Assembly (NCBI GenBank): GCA_019722365.1
Contig: JADFUC010001513.1
Coordinates: 173,936-237,935 of the forward strand
Origin: Lithospermum erythrorhizon
Lineage: Eukaryota > Streptophyta > Magnoliopsida > Boraginales > Boraginaceae
Direction of reading: 5' to 3'
DNA length: 64,000 nucleotides
This document shows positions 1 through 11,509 of this stretch, piece after piece. The notes under the pieces are model-generated. The model was not told the origin of the DNA. It was given only the letters and a program-made list of their open reading frames with translations, and did no database searches. A program made the translations under genes and the position numbers. Numbering within the stretch: position 1 is the first letter of the stretch; each line of letters opens with the position of its first letter.

Positions 1-1225
1 AGTTGAAGTTCGAAAGTCCCAATGATCCCCTTCATCCCCACTTGAGGATAGAGGTCCATGACCATTTCTTCCCATATCGAAACCAAGGGAGGAGTTGCGC
101 TCTCTCTGTAACCGATTTAAAATACCCTCGACACCACTCTCTTCCTCGTTTATTATTTCTCTGTGGACAGTAATACAAAAACTAAACAAATAGAATCTGG
201 AAATAGTTTGGAACAGATAATATTGTAGTAGTGGCAAATTAAGTAGCTCCGAAGCAAAGAAAATTATGCCATTCACAAGTGTCATGTTCCATCGCTATCT
301 TCTAATGTCCTAACTCCTAACGTTAATAACTAATTCCTAACGTTAATAACTCCGAAGCAAAAACTATGCAAACACATACAAATTAGAAAGAAACGATCAA
401 CAAAAGATAAATGGATCTCATAGTATACCTTCCACCAGATAAAGAACAAAGAAGAATATATAATTCATACATCAAGAACCATAAACAATCCAAACAGGAC
501 AAAATCATTAATCTCAATTCTCAACAACATTATTCAATTTCCACAATAATGCATTTGGTCACAAAATCATTAATCTCAACAACATCATTCAATTTCCACA
601 TAAACACATATGACCAAGAAAACAACTAACAATAAGCCTCACAATGATCACCAGAGGACGAAACAGCCTGAGCCAATTCTTCCCCACAAAATGAACCTCT
701 AACCTCATTTTTCCTATACAAATTACTAACTCCACAACATTCCACCCTCTTCTTAAACTTTTCTATCTCAAATTCCATTGCTACAATCTCACTATCCTCA
801 ACTCTCTCAACTCCACATTCCACAGCCTCCCACCCCAATGAAAACCATCCTCCCCTTTTCTTAATTTCCTCCACCAAATCAAATCTCCCAGCATTTATCA
901 ACTCCTTTTTAGTTGGAAATCTCTGAGTTTGATCAGATTTCTCCATAAATTCCAATATTTTCTCCTCTAATTCCCTATCCCCTTCATTCATGCACCTACT
1001 ACACATCAAATTTCCATTAACTTCACTTTTATTCCAATCAAAACAACCAAAGTTCACAACTTTTTCACCTAAAAAAAAATGGGCAGCACCAAATTTTGGA
1101 TAACTTTCAACCCTTTTTCTGAAATTCAATTTTTGATAACTTATTGGGTACAAAAAAGAATTTAAATTTGTTGTTGGGTTTTGAAGATTGGCAATAAGGG
1201 GTTGCTTTGCAATAAGATAAAGCAT
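1..1225 (-). CDS. PTST2/PTST3 (FLO6)-like chloroplast starch protein, 5' part
   Basis: Partial gene running off the left edge. Exon 1 is 652-1225 (ATG at 1225) and ends in phase 1 at a GT donor (651-650). Exon 2 starts at 158 after an AG acceptor (160-159) and continues past base 1, so intron 1 is 159-651. The spliced frame is open and reads through an Asn-Glu-rich stretch into GVEGILNRLQRERNSSLGF. Residues 103-133 hold the motif beginning FPTKKELINAGRFDLVEEI and ending GGWFSLGWE, which I recall from plant PTST2/PTST3 (rice FLO6). Family knowledge: these plastid proteins have a coiled coil and a C-terminal CBM48 and act with starch synthase in granule initiation. The coiled coil and CBM48 would lie outside the window. 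The N-terminus has few acidic residues, consistent with a transit peptide. The subfamily is inferred from memory of one motif; PTST2 and PTST3 cannot be separated here. Confidence 0.72.
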
Positions 1226-1961
1226 TGTTTAGGCATTTCTTCATCTACCACTTTGAAAATATTGATTGAATTTATTGAAAATTGTTTCCTTAAGATTCTT
1301 GCTTCTGCTACTGTCGGTATGTGAGGGGAAGTGAAGCAACGTTAGATTTTTGTCCTAAAAAAGTGGGAAAAAAACATACAATTAAGCATCAATTACAAAG
1401 GGAAAAAAAATGTTAACAAGCATAATCATAAAACATACTACTCCGTCAAAACAATTCTCATATATCAACTTGAATTTTGTCTTGATTATTATTTAATTAT
1501 ATTATTAAAAAATAATATTATGAAAGTAGTATTTTAAAGGGCAGATTGATTATATAAATTTATATTTTAAAATAATGAATAATTAATAATTGATGAATTC
1601 GAAGTTGATTTGAAAAGTCAGCGTCGATTGTTTTGGATTGGAGATGCGCTATAATATAAGCCCACAGGCATGCTTGGTTCTTAAATAGCGAGTGTTAAAT
1701 ATCAGCATCCGCCGTATTGTGTGTGGGTTTGACCCTCTCTTTTTAGGTTGTTATAAAATGCTGTGTGAGTTTCAATCTCTCTCTTTTTTTTAGAATTGGT
1801 TAAAATGAAATATTTAGTTACGATCGGTGAGGCATTCACGGTGATAAATCTTTCATGATATCGAAAGAAAGGCGCCGAGGAGGCGTTAATTGTGACGGTT
1901 TTCATACTTTTATAAAACATACTATAGACTTTTTATTTGTTTTTTTATATTTAAGGTAGGA
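1226..1961. other. Intergenic, upstream of the PTST-like gene
   Basis: AT-rich sequence with no coding signal I can support. It should contain the promoter and 5' UTR of the minus-strand gene to its left. I see no clear TATA box at a usual distance. Short ORFs here lack family similarity. Confidence 0.6.
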
Positions 1962-1969
1962 GTTGTAAT

Positions 1970-2678
1970 TAGGGATGACCATATTGAAAAAAAACCGAAT
2001 CGCACCGATTTGAACCGATTCGATTTTTTTAAACCGAAACCGATGAGGTTTGAATAATTTCAAAACCAAAACTTTTTTGCGGTTTACGGTTTTACCCAAA
2101 ATCGAATTGCACCGAACCGAATCGCACCGATCATTTGTATTTAATTTATTTTTAAATTTATTAGATATTTCAAATAAATATTTAATTATTCATAATATAT
2201 TAAAATTTACATTGAATTACAATTTACATTAGGCATAAATGATTCTTTAATAAAAATAAATAGAATGGTCGATTTAAATGGAATGGAATAATGACTTCAA
2301 TAACATAATCAAGTAAGCAATAAATTAATGATTCGGTGGTATCTGACAAAACTTGAAACCATATTTCTCTCACTAAATAAATAAAAGTAAATTGTCTTTT
2401 CAATTTTTTAATTTGAGTTATTTAATTTTTTGTAAAATTATCAATAATGTATAAATAGTCCTTAATTATTGATTGTTTTCACATCTATAGATGTTGAATT
2501 ACGGAATCTGGAGTTAATTTTAGATTTTCACAATCTTGAAAACCGATTTACAGATCGAACAAAAACGATTTACGCGCTTTTAACGGTGAACTAAAGCGAA
2601 TCGCGGCGAATCGAGAAAAACCAAAATATACAGTTTCATGTGAAAGCGCACCAAATTGCACCGATGACCATATCCCTA
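1970..2678. mobile_element. Non-autonomous hAT-like DNA element
   Basis: A 709-bp element bounded by TAGGGATG at the left and its complement (ATCCCTA) at the right. It is flanked by an 8-bp direct repeat with one mismatch (GTTGTAAT at 1962-1969, GTAGTAAT at 2679-2686). An 8-bp target duplication and TAGGG-type ends are typical of hAT elements. Just inside both ends lies GATGACCATAT in the same orientation. The subterminal regions are rich in repeats of the ACCGAATCGCACCGAT type on both sides, as in many plant hAT MITEs. There is no transposase ORF, so it would depend on another element. Confidence 0.72.
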
Positions 2679-2686
2679 GTAGTAAT

Positions 2687-4165
2687 GGGTAAACCAAAAG
2701 CTTGAAAAGCAACATAAATGAAAGAGGTTTGAATCAGGTGGTTTAGATATAATAATTAATCAAGATATTTAATTTAACGGTGAGGGATCCCAATTAATTA
2801 TAAACTATAGGAATACTACTTGCATTCAAATACGAGTACAAAAAATGAAGCACCTGATTTGAAGCCAGTTTTATTTGTAAGTGGAAATTGTCTTTAACAT
2901 GAAATTTCATAGATTGTTAACATGACATTATAAGTCATAGTCCATATGTCGGAGATCCCTCCGATAAGGTACAAATCCCTCAAGAAGAATGACTACTAAT
3001 CTTGAAGAATATGGGTTAAGGTTCTAAATTCGTCATCTTAAATGGATAGTCTATAAGATGAGACCGTTAGTGGGGGCAATACCTAACGCTTAAGATTCAA
3101 AATATATTTTTCTAGAGTTTTTGAGTTCGAGTCGTACAATTAAAAATGATTATTAATTAATCTCCTATGAATGATCTATCTCTAGAAACAATGTGCGAGT
3201 TCAATTTTCATTGAAAGCATGAGGTTATAGAGAACTTGATTATGAATATGAATTACCAATAAAATCAATCATGTTGGATCAATCAGGATGTAGGTGATGT
3301 TTCATTATATGCACAATTAAAATTTTTACATACTAAGTAGAAGTCCGAGGGCTTAGAGAGTTTCATACTTTTTTAGGATTCTCGAATGAGAATTTAGAGG
3401 ATATGACTGGTCATTATGTTAAAATCGAAAAATCTATGTATAGCACGATTGCCGTATAGGGTTCATGAGCTATATATAGGCCTTTAAGCAGCACGATACT
3501 TTACAAATTACAAGGCTCATTATCATTTAGTGAGCTCCACCACTAAATACCAAGACCCACTTTCATTATCCTTATACCATCACGAGTTCATGACTTGAAA
3601 TTGATGCTCATTGTTAGTATCTTGAAGGATCCCAAACCTTTTAAAACTTTTTTCGTGCATGTCATTTCATCCACTAATGTTTGGTTATAAATATTGTGCA
3701 ATGAATATTGTAGTCTAGAAGAATATTGATCAAATCAATTTCTTAATCTCTTTTGTTTCTTGGAGCATGATCATGGTTTTGTACGAGGAAAAAGTTGCAG
3801 CCATTTTTCTCCTTTTTTTCTTTGGACTAGTCCGTTGTCATCATGTAATAATCGATTAGTGGATGTGTTCCAATTTAAAACGTAAAATGTTACTCAAGAC
3901 TGTCCGGAGTACTCAGTGGAACAATACTTCAAGTTCATATATCAGTTGTCTCAACGGGATATGATAATTTGACTATTGCCCCATCGATACTTTTTCTACT
4001 CGGGTTTGATTCTAGTATATTGTATACATAGTAGTCGGGTCTAACAACATGAATTTGATCTTGACCGAATATATGAAATAAAGGTCGTAGGTGTAGAAAT
4101 TCACGAATCGAGTTTGTATCATGCCGTAAGGTCGAAAGAGTTATCGTTAAAATTTATAAACGAAT
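2687..4165. other. Intergenic, nothing recognised
   Basis: About 1.5 kb of AT-rich DNA with stops in all frames at short spacing. I see no gene, clear repeat boundary or regulatory site. It could be old transposon-derived sequence. Confidence 0.5.
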
Positions 4166-4692
4166 TCACTTTTTTTTAAAATGCTCGAGCACTACATTAA
4201 AAAGAAAGCTATTCTGACGCAAAGAGAGCGCCATAGACGAGCAGCCTGGGAACAAGCCTCTGAGAATATCCATCCAATAGATTTGATCTGGAAAATCACT
4301 TGGTGGTTTTATTAGGAAGCATTTGATTATAAAGCTACTGATTAATAGTATCGACACAACATTGTACTATTTGATCTACACTAGTTGTATCAGTAAAAAT
4401 TGTATTGTTTCTTTCCCTCCAAACTTCATAAGCAACACAACACAAGCTAAGCCTCCTTACTCTGTTTTGGAAAGATTTGTCCCTGTATTTGGTCACAGCA
4501 ATTTGCATTTCCTCTTCCCAACCACTTGGATTTCTAAAATCTTTATTATACATCAACAACTTTCTCCATATATCACCTGCAAATTTGCATTTAAAAAATA
4601 AATGCTTTCTTCCTCATCACATAACACACAAGCTTTCTCAGCATTTAAACCCCATACAACAAGACTATCCTGGGTGTTGTGAATAAATTTTC
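4166..4692 (-). mobile_element. LINE (non-LTR retrotransposon) 3' fragment
   Basis: The minus strand encodes the C-terminal end of a LINE ORF2. Reading from high to low coordinates, a zinc-binding segment (DSLVVWGLNAEKACVLCDEEE) is followed, after a frameshift near 4590, by HLFFKCKFAGDIWRKLLMYN. Then comes RRLSLCCVAYEVWRERNNTI, ending at 4335. This is the zf-RVT-type tail common in plant LINEs. After the stop, a 3' UTR of about 150 bases ends in an A-rich tract (4171-4178 on the minus strand). Truncation at the 5' side is normal for LINEs. The fragment is disabled by truncation and frameshift. Confidence 0.7.
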
Positions 4693-5918
4693 ATCGAGAG
4701 GCCTTTCGAGACCGTGGTCTCGATGGGGTCCTCGTGCATTAAAGATCTGAGGTAGGGCCATTAGAATCAGGGGTGCCGATGAAGCGTGAGAGCGATTTTT
4801 TTGAGGGTTTTGAGAGGCAGGTCCGAAGAGCAATAGTGCTTTGCTTAGGTTTTGTTAGTATATAAATATTCGTTATTTTATGAGTTTTACATTAATAGCA
4901 CAAATCTTCCCAGAATAGAGAATATTCATTCTAGAGAATAATATTGGAGTGCTAATATTGTAGAAACATGGATTTTGTTCTTGAAGAACATAATTTTTGT
5001 TGATAGAACTGTGGTTGAGAGTTTCGGGTTGATAGAAAATCTGTGGCAATAGATTATAGTAGTGGTAGGGTTTTGTAAGCGATCTTACGAAGTTGATAGT
5101 GGATATTCTGTGGCCGGCATGGCGTCGCTTTCGCGTTGAAGGGGCACCATAAATTGTTTGTGTCCTGTTATTTAATTTTAGCGTTCAAATTAAATATGGA
5201 TTCTTATTGATTGTTTGAAATTAAAGAGGAATTTAGGTGTCTTCATCCTGGCATGTCTACCTAGAGCAATTCATTGAGTTCAATTTTTTTTATTAAGCAT
5301 ATTGATGATTTATTATTATATTATTTCGACAACCTTGTGTTCGATTTCAAGTCAAGTTGCAATAATGTTCCTGCAACTGGATGACGCCACTACCAATTAT
5401 TCCTGCAATAATGTTCTTGCAGCATCCACCCAATGAACGATCCAGTGTGGAGGCACTACGCCAATTAATTTGGGAGCAAGTGACAGTATTCATAGTATTG
5501 CCTTCGATCACTTCACACAAATGGTATCGTTACAAATTTGCAAAAATATATAGTATATGTTCCCACATGACAAAGTAATCTAATTTGTCCTCTAATGAAA
5601 CCAACTTTGAAGAAATTAATTTTCAAAATTTTAGTTATTCACTTAAGTCATTTCCTTTCATAACGTCATCATTTTAGGTAAGCCAAAAGTTAGTATTTAA
5701 CACTAATACCTAGTTCACTAAAATAAACAAAAAATTAACCCAAAATTATTGGCCCCTCTTGCCTGTTTTAACAAAATAAAAGAGTTTGATAATGTCAATG
5801 TCAATTTGGGACTATAGTGTTGCAACTTGCAATAATGCAATATTGTCAATATTTTTGCATACTGCACCTTGTTTATTGAAAAAAAAATTTACTTAATTCA
5901 TTTTGTTGTTTGTGATTA
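4693..5918. other. Intergenic with possible old copia LTR remnant
   Basis: The stretch at about 4840-5230 resembles the end of a plus-strand copia LTR. It has an alternating AT-rich and GTGG-rich texture, with a GGGCACCATAAATTG-like segment before a T-rich end. I find no partner LTR and no boundary, so this is only a suspicion. The rest, to the target duplication of the next element at 5919, has no supported feature. Confidence 0.3.
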
Positions 5919-5923
5919 AGTCA

Positions 5924-6202
5924 TATTAGAATATAACAGAGGAGAATATAAATATAGAGGAACATAAAATTTCTGAACTTTAGAAATTGATTTGTATTGC
6001 TATGTGTTGCATATCGCACTACAATGAGAGATAATGAAAAGGCTTATATATAATGCCATTAACTACTCTCTAAATATTACGAAAATTCTAATACTATCGG
6101 AGAGCCTATCTAAATAACAAAAATCTCTCTAATCAACTACATAGCTAGTAGATAAGTTATTATATCTTAGAAGAGTCACAAAAGCCGTAGATAGCTCGAC
6201 CA
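5924..6202 (-). repeat. Copia-1 3' LTR
   Basis: In element orientation this LTR starts TGGTCGAGC at 6202 and ends TTCTAATA at 5924. It aligns along its full length with 10236-10500 and holds an extra segment of roughly 15-30 bases in the middle. A purine-rich tract (GTGGGGA) directly precedes it and can serve as the polypurine tract. Confidence 0.85.
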
Positions 6203-7550
6203 TCCCCACGAAGCCAAGTGGGTGGGCCAGCATAACGAAGCTTGTCATGAAGAAAGTAAACAACTTAGAAGCGAGGGGCTTAGTAAAAATGTCAGCAATT
6301 TGATCAGGTGGAGGCTGATGAAACTGACACATTGAGCCTTGGCGTAACCTTTCTCGAACAAAATGATAATCAATTTCAATGTGTTTAATCTGGCGTAGTA
6401 GACAGGTTAGCGGCAGATAAGTTCTGTGATATTCTATCGCCATAGAGTAGGAGGACTAGACAAAGTAAACGAGATCTCGAACAAAAGGGACATAACCTAA
6501 ATGTCATTGCGATCGACAAGTTCTTTGTATTCAGCCTCAGTGGATGAACAACTAGCGTACTTATTTAGCACCGAGAATGCGAGACACTTACAGTTTGACC
6601 CAAAATAAATAGCATGACCACCCAGGTAGACCGGCGGTCGGCCAGTAACCCGGCCAATCCCGGTATCATTAAAAGCACTAATAATTTTAAATAGCAAAGA
6701 GAGGCGAAGGTGTAAACCGTAGTGCAGTGGTCGTCTGCCAGTAGCGAGTATTCATTTAACAACCTCCCGGTGGGCATCCAAAGTGCATAAATTGACAAAC
6801 TTTGTTGCTTGAATAGGCTAAATACGGGCCAATTCGGTGCTATATTGTAGAGCCCAAACAACTGACGACACTTAGTGGGATCATGTAGGCCGAACGGTAA
6901 GCGAGAATCACGGCAGGTAGAAGACGGCTGGAGTGGATGCCTACGAAGCCATGCGGAAACGGCGCTGACAAATCTTGAATATGCGCCTGCGAGAGACGAA
7001 GAGGCCGCCGTCACAGGTATTTGGTGAGATTAATGCCCAAATAAAATCCAGTCCCCCGAGATCACGGGGAGAAAGCCTGCGAAATGGGCGCAATGGCCAG
7101 AAAACACTAGCGACACAACTACAGGTAATAATTATGTAAATGAAACATACGAGCATAAATAATGAGACTTACCCGTTATGTTGATAAATAAATAAAAGAA
7201 GAATCGACCTTGGAAGACACAAAAGAAGAGTGAAAGGTGTGTAAACAGTGAAACCAGGCCCGAGGCGCTTGTTTGAGACCATAAATCGACTTATTTAGCT
7301 TGCACACAAACGAAGAATCTACCTCAGATTGATACCCCGGTGGTTGTTGCATATATACCGTCTCACTAAGATCACCATTCAAAAAAGCATTTTGTATATC
7401 AAGTTGCTTAATAGGCCAGGAGTAAGTGACAGCTAAGGTAAGCAAAATACGGATAGTTGAATGCTTTACAACTGGACTAAATGTGTCAAAGTAATCCACA
7501 CCTTCCTGCTGATGATTACCTTTGGCGACCAACCTCGCCAGAGCGGACAC
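6129..7550 (-). pseudogene. Copia-1 reverse transcriptase and RNase H, broken
   Basis: The RT begins near 7550 with LARLVAKGNHQQEGVDYFDT, then FSPVV, QLDIQNAFLNGDL, PPGYQ and SIYGLKQAPRAWF, all classic copia RT blocks. Between about 7170 and 6700 the frame breaks repeatedly, though the alignment can be followed: GALQY, EVVKRILRY-like and a WAG-like segment. RNase H follows with YASCSSTEAEYKELV (about 6540) and, after another shift, HIEIDYHFVRERL and DQIADIFTKPL (about 6280-6370). At least four frameshifts separate the pieces, so no functional polyprotein can be made. Confidence 0.85.
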
Positions 7551-8557
7551 CGATTTTCCTGACTAAAACATGTTGGTTCAAGTAATATATGTGAACTAAT
7601 CGTTAAAGCAAAATATTTAATTTTTTTTGTAGGATTCAGGGAATTAGTTGTAGATCGGGTATGATAGGGAATAGGAATAGGTGGAGCTGGACGAACAGGA
7701 GACTGGGCAGGAGGACTCGGTACAAAACTACTTGAACTCACAGGTGGCAACTCGGTAGAGTTAGGAGAGACAAATGGAGACCGAGTCGGCATAGGGGATG
7801 AACGAGAGGAATTATGATTATGAGGAAGTTCGTGTGTATGAAGGGGATGTCCAGAATGAGAAAAGGAAGTGGAATTGGCTAGAGTTGGGGTGATAGCATG
7901 AGTAGAGACAACTTGGTCAATGGGACATGGTGGAATGGATGCTGATGCATATGGGTGAGTTTGAGTAGTAAGAGAATGTGATGGAGATGCCCTAATAGAG
8001 ACGGTTTGGATAAGAGGTAAATATGCTCTTTGAATTGCACGTATTTGACAATGAATAATTTTGATGATTCAAGACTTAAACACCTATAACCATTGTGATG
8101 GGGTAACCTAAGAACACCGAAGGTGTGGATCAATATGAAAATTTGTGAGATTGATAAGGCCTAATAAAAGGAAAATAGAGACACCCGAACGATTTTAAAA
8201 AAACATAATCTGGAGGTCGCTTAAATAAAAGTTCGAATGGTGACAATTTTGGATTAACAAAAGAGGGAATGCGATTAATTAAGAACACAACAGTATCAAA
8301 GGCATCACTTGATATTTAAAATGTCGAGACAGTACACTTGTAAGAACGAGACCACATCACGATATGGGGTGGCGTCTTTCAGCCCACGACCCATTTGATG
8401 ATGGGTATGTGGACACGAGACTCGATGTTCAATTCCCGAATCGTTAAAATATTTGTGCAATGGTGAAATTCACCGCCCAATCTCTTTGAGCAATTTAATT
8501 TTGGTAGAGAATTGTCGTTCAACCAATTTTTGAAAATGAATAAACGTGGAATATACA

Positions 8558-9112
8558 TCAGATTTGGAAGCAATAGGAAAAAGCCAAATGGAAGCACCTA
8601 AAATCAACAACAAATAAAACATAAAACCTCATTCCGTCAAATGAAAGTTTGGGAGCAGGGCCCCATACATCAGTAAATATCAAATTTAAGACTCTAGAAC
8701 TCTTATTCGGACTGGCTGAAAATGACTGACGACACGCTTTACCAAGTGGACAACTAAAACAATCAAATTTGCTAAAGACACCTAACCTATGACGACTTAT
8801 CACTTGTTGAAGAACTCTGGAATGAGGGTGACCCAAACGATGATGCCAGACCTTTGAAGAAAGGCGAATAGGCAACGGGTTGAAGCGAATAAAGGCAATT
8901 CTTGGGCGGACCCGATGAAAATTTTACGAGGTTGGTTTGTCCCTTGTCAGAAAACCAGAATCACTAAATTCAAAAATTGCATTGTTATCACGACAGAATT
9001 TTTGAACTGAAAGAAGAGACTTAGTCATTTCGGGCACATGTAAAATATCAGTAAGATGAAAGACACGATTAGGCGCACTAATATTAGAAGAACGACATGA
9101 GAAATGCGACAA
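8558..9112 (-). pseudogene. Copia-1 integrase N-terminus and protease end, broken
   Basis: 9112-8924 reads through FHLTDILHVPEMTKSLLSV, the conserved stretch before the GAG pre-integrase domain. 8875-8558 reads VWHHRLGHPHSRVLQQVI (HHCC zinc-finger start), then a C-x2-C-like FDCFSCPLGK, then the catalytic-core start LIFTDVWGPAP. Remnants of the later integrase core continue toward 8380 (GEFHHCTNILTIRELNIESR). Frames change between these blocks. The region down to 7560 is proline- and serine-rich linker of the kind found between integrase and RT. Confidence 0.8.
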
Positions 9113-9349
9113 ACGTTCCGTTACCCAGCGTCTGAAGCATCTTAATCAAGCAGTGGAGGCGGTAAGTGCAGGAGTGACATGATATGTAGCTCCGGTGTCA
9201 GTGCTATATATTAGATAGTGCTTGTATTTGAAAGGGATGTATAGATGTAGTTGTGAGATGAGCCCATTTCACAAATTGAGGAGCCTTGGGGAGCTTTGTG
9301 ATCATTGGGCTGGCGGTGGCGGAGTGGAACCGTGGAGTTGAACCAGAAT

Positions 9350-10050
9350 AATTAGGCCATGCTTGAAAGTGAGCCAGACCGAGTAAAACGTTGTGTAGAA
9401 CCCAGCGTCGAGGACACGAGGTAAAGTACTTGTCCCCCTGCAGCCTGAACTGCGCCCCCAGCGGTAGAGGAGGGATCCAGGCTGGATTTAAGGCCCCAGT
9501 AGCTAAGTTTGTTGGTAATAGATGGATCGGTACCCATAGGAGCTTTGGCGTGATGAAGAACTCTTTAATAACAATAGATGTAATCATGTCGTGAAATTCA
9601 TCTTTGAGACTATACTTTGCCCAATAAAATCCTCAAAAAAGCGAGGAGCTTTTCAGCGGCTTTGCGTATCCGTGTATAAAACCTTATCTTTAGACAAATA
9701 AGCTGAGACAGAGAGATCATTTTGTTTCAAATCATGAAGAGCAGCATGGAGTTGCAGCCGGCGAGTAAGATGTCATTGCTTGATGTCCGTTCTAATACCC
9801 GACGGGCGTCGAGTGGGTATGAAGCCCAATAGGTATAGCCGTAACCTCTTGATGAGAGAGGCGATGATCAAGCTCAAAGCACATTGATCTTTTTTGGTAC
9901 ATATGGCCGGAAGAAGTAGAAAACGGGGGAATAGACCCATCAACATGATGATACAAGTTTTGCCCCTTTGAGAAAGGAACAATCTATTTCTTCCAGAAGG
10001 AGTGGTTGTGATCGGTAAGCTTGAGGGAGATGGAGTGATTTGGTTTGGAG
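9350..10050 (-). pseudogene. Copia-1 gag remnant
   Basis: Near 10030 the minus strand reads KLTDHNHSFWKK and then, after a stop, IVPFSKGQNLYHHVDGSIPP. This matches the start of copia gag proteins (a KL..NY..W segment followed by a hydrophobic helix and VDGS). The end near 9350-9540 is a Gly/Ala/Gln-rich tail, as usual at a gag C-terminus. Several stops and frame changes lie between. I recognise it by motif order only. Confidence 0.65.
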
Positions 10051-10235
10051 TATGGGGGAGTAGAGGATTGGAGTGAGGTGGTAGAGAATTGAGTGATGTT
10101 AAAGAGCGTGAGTGATATAGTGAGAGAATAGGGCTGTAAAGTGGTGTTCATGAGTGTGGTAGAGTAGGCATATAGGTGAATCAAGAAGGATAAATCCTCT
10201 GGGAGAAAGGAGAAGAGGGCTAGACGGTGATACCA

Positions 10236-10500
10236 TATTAGAATATAACAGAGGAGAATATAAATATAGAGGAATAGAAGATTTCTGAACTTCAGAGATT
10301 GATTTGTATTGCTATGTGTTGTATATAAGCCTACAGGCTTGTTATATAAACCATTACCCCTACTCTCTAAACATTGCAAACTCTAATACTATCAGAGAGC
10401 CTATCTAAATAACAGAAGTCACTCCTAATCAAACTACATAACTAGTAGATAAGTTCGACCCTATGCTTCTTGAAGTGTCTTAGACGTAGATGGCTCAACA
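10236..10500 (-). repeat. Copia-1 5' LTR
   Basis: Starts TGTTGAGCCATC at 10500 (minus strand) and ends TTCTAATA at 10236, immediately before the primer-binding site TGGTATCACC (10235-10226). It is 265 bp long and pairs with 5924-6202. Confidence 0.87.
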
Positions 10501-10681
10501 AGTCAATACATATTAATAAATATTGTATCATTTTAATGATTTGATTATATAAATAATTAATGAATTATGTGTAATGATTTTGTTTTTATAATTATAACCT
10601 AATTAACATGTTTCCGACTCTTAATCAAACGAGTTTTGTTTTTGTTGAGATGACCACCTGCTCCCAAAAATTGGCCAAGTA

Positions 10682-10683
10682 TA

Positions 10684-10752
<69 letters not shown>
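10682..10752. repeat. (ATT)n microsatellite
   Basis: About 70 bases of ATT repeats with one interruption (ATC) near the middle. The leucine-rich ORF through this tract is a by-product of the repeat. Confidence 0.95.
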
Positions 10753-11400
10753 GGACACTTTTTCATTGTACTCTTTATTTGGATCTTCTTATTTGTCATT
10801 TCTTGGTTTTCAGAATACACTAAAATCTATCGATCTCTGATCCACCTTTATTTTTTTTGTTCTTTTTTGTTGTATGGATGAAATTAAGTAGCCATTTGAT
10901 TTGAAATATAGCAGAAAAAGAGTGCAGGGAATAGATCAAGATCATGCTTGTCATTTTATTTGACATAGAACAGAGAACGAGTGCAGGAACACATGGACTA
11001 CTATGTAAGGTCATCTGGTTTTATCAACGAGTTACTCTAATAATATCATAATACTGATAATAAAGTAATAACTCAAAATCTCACAAATTTATATAAATTT
11101 TTTAATTTTCCGTTGTAGGATATGATCTCCTCAATACACTCCATCAAATGTAATCAAGTCCACAAACGAATTTATACAAGACCTCAATCAGAGGTTGCGC
11201 CCGACTCTTCATACCGTGTTAAAAATAATTTAAGTTCCACCTAAAAATCAAGTGGCTATAATGGAACAATTTAATGACCTTATTATTGTTATTCGCATTA
11301 TGTATTAGCATGCATCGTAATAAAATCGTGAAAGGTTTTATCAAAAGGTTTGATGACAAAACATAAATAAATAAAACCCATATTTCTCCCTCTCTGCCCA
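10753..11400. other. Upstream region of the NPF gene
   Basis: No gene is visible. The last few hundred bases should include the NPF promoter, which ends in the TATA box at 11401. Confidence 0.5.
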
Positions 11401-11408
11401 TATAAATA
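11401..11408 (+). promoter_or_regulatory. TATA box of the NPF gene
   Basis: TATAAATA lies about 110 bases before the first ATG (11510) and about 200 before the second candidate ATG (11603). It is the only strong TATA motif near the 5' end. Confidence 0.55.
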
Positions 11409-11509
11409 GCATGGCATAGATAGGCCATTCTTTCTATCACTCAACATATTGTGGAACGTAACAGAACACAAAGATACATATTATTGTAGTAGTAGATATT
11501 TTTTGAAAG

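Larger units (their letters stand above)
5924..10500 (-). mobile_element. Ty1/copia retrotransposon, two LTRs, decayed coding
   Basis: A 4577-bp element in minus orientation with LTRs at both ends, flanked by a perfect 5-bp target duplication AGTCA (5919-5923 and 10501-10505). Order along the minus strand: LTR, primer-binding site TGGTATCA (matching initiator tRNA-Met sites), gag, protease region, integrase, reverse transcriptase, RNase H, LTR. This Pol order is that of the copia superfamily. All coding parts carry frameshifts and stops, so it is not autonomous. The LTRs differ by several indels and many substitutions, so the insertion is not recent. Confidence 0.9.

Noticed and set aside
6565..7014. 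149-residue minus-strand ORF as a separate gene
   Set aside because: It is an out-of-frame reading of the copia RT. The correct frames show GALQY and EVVK.IL-type RT motifs.
10608..10823. Leucine-rich small ORF
   Set aside because: Produced by the (ATT)n microsatellite, with no start context or family similarity.
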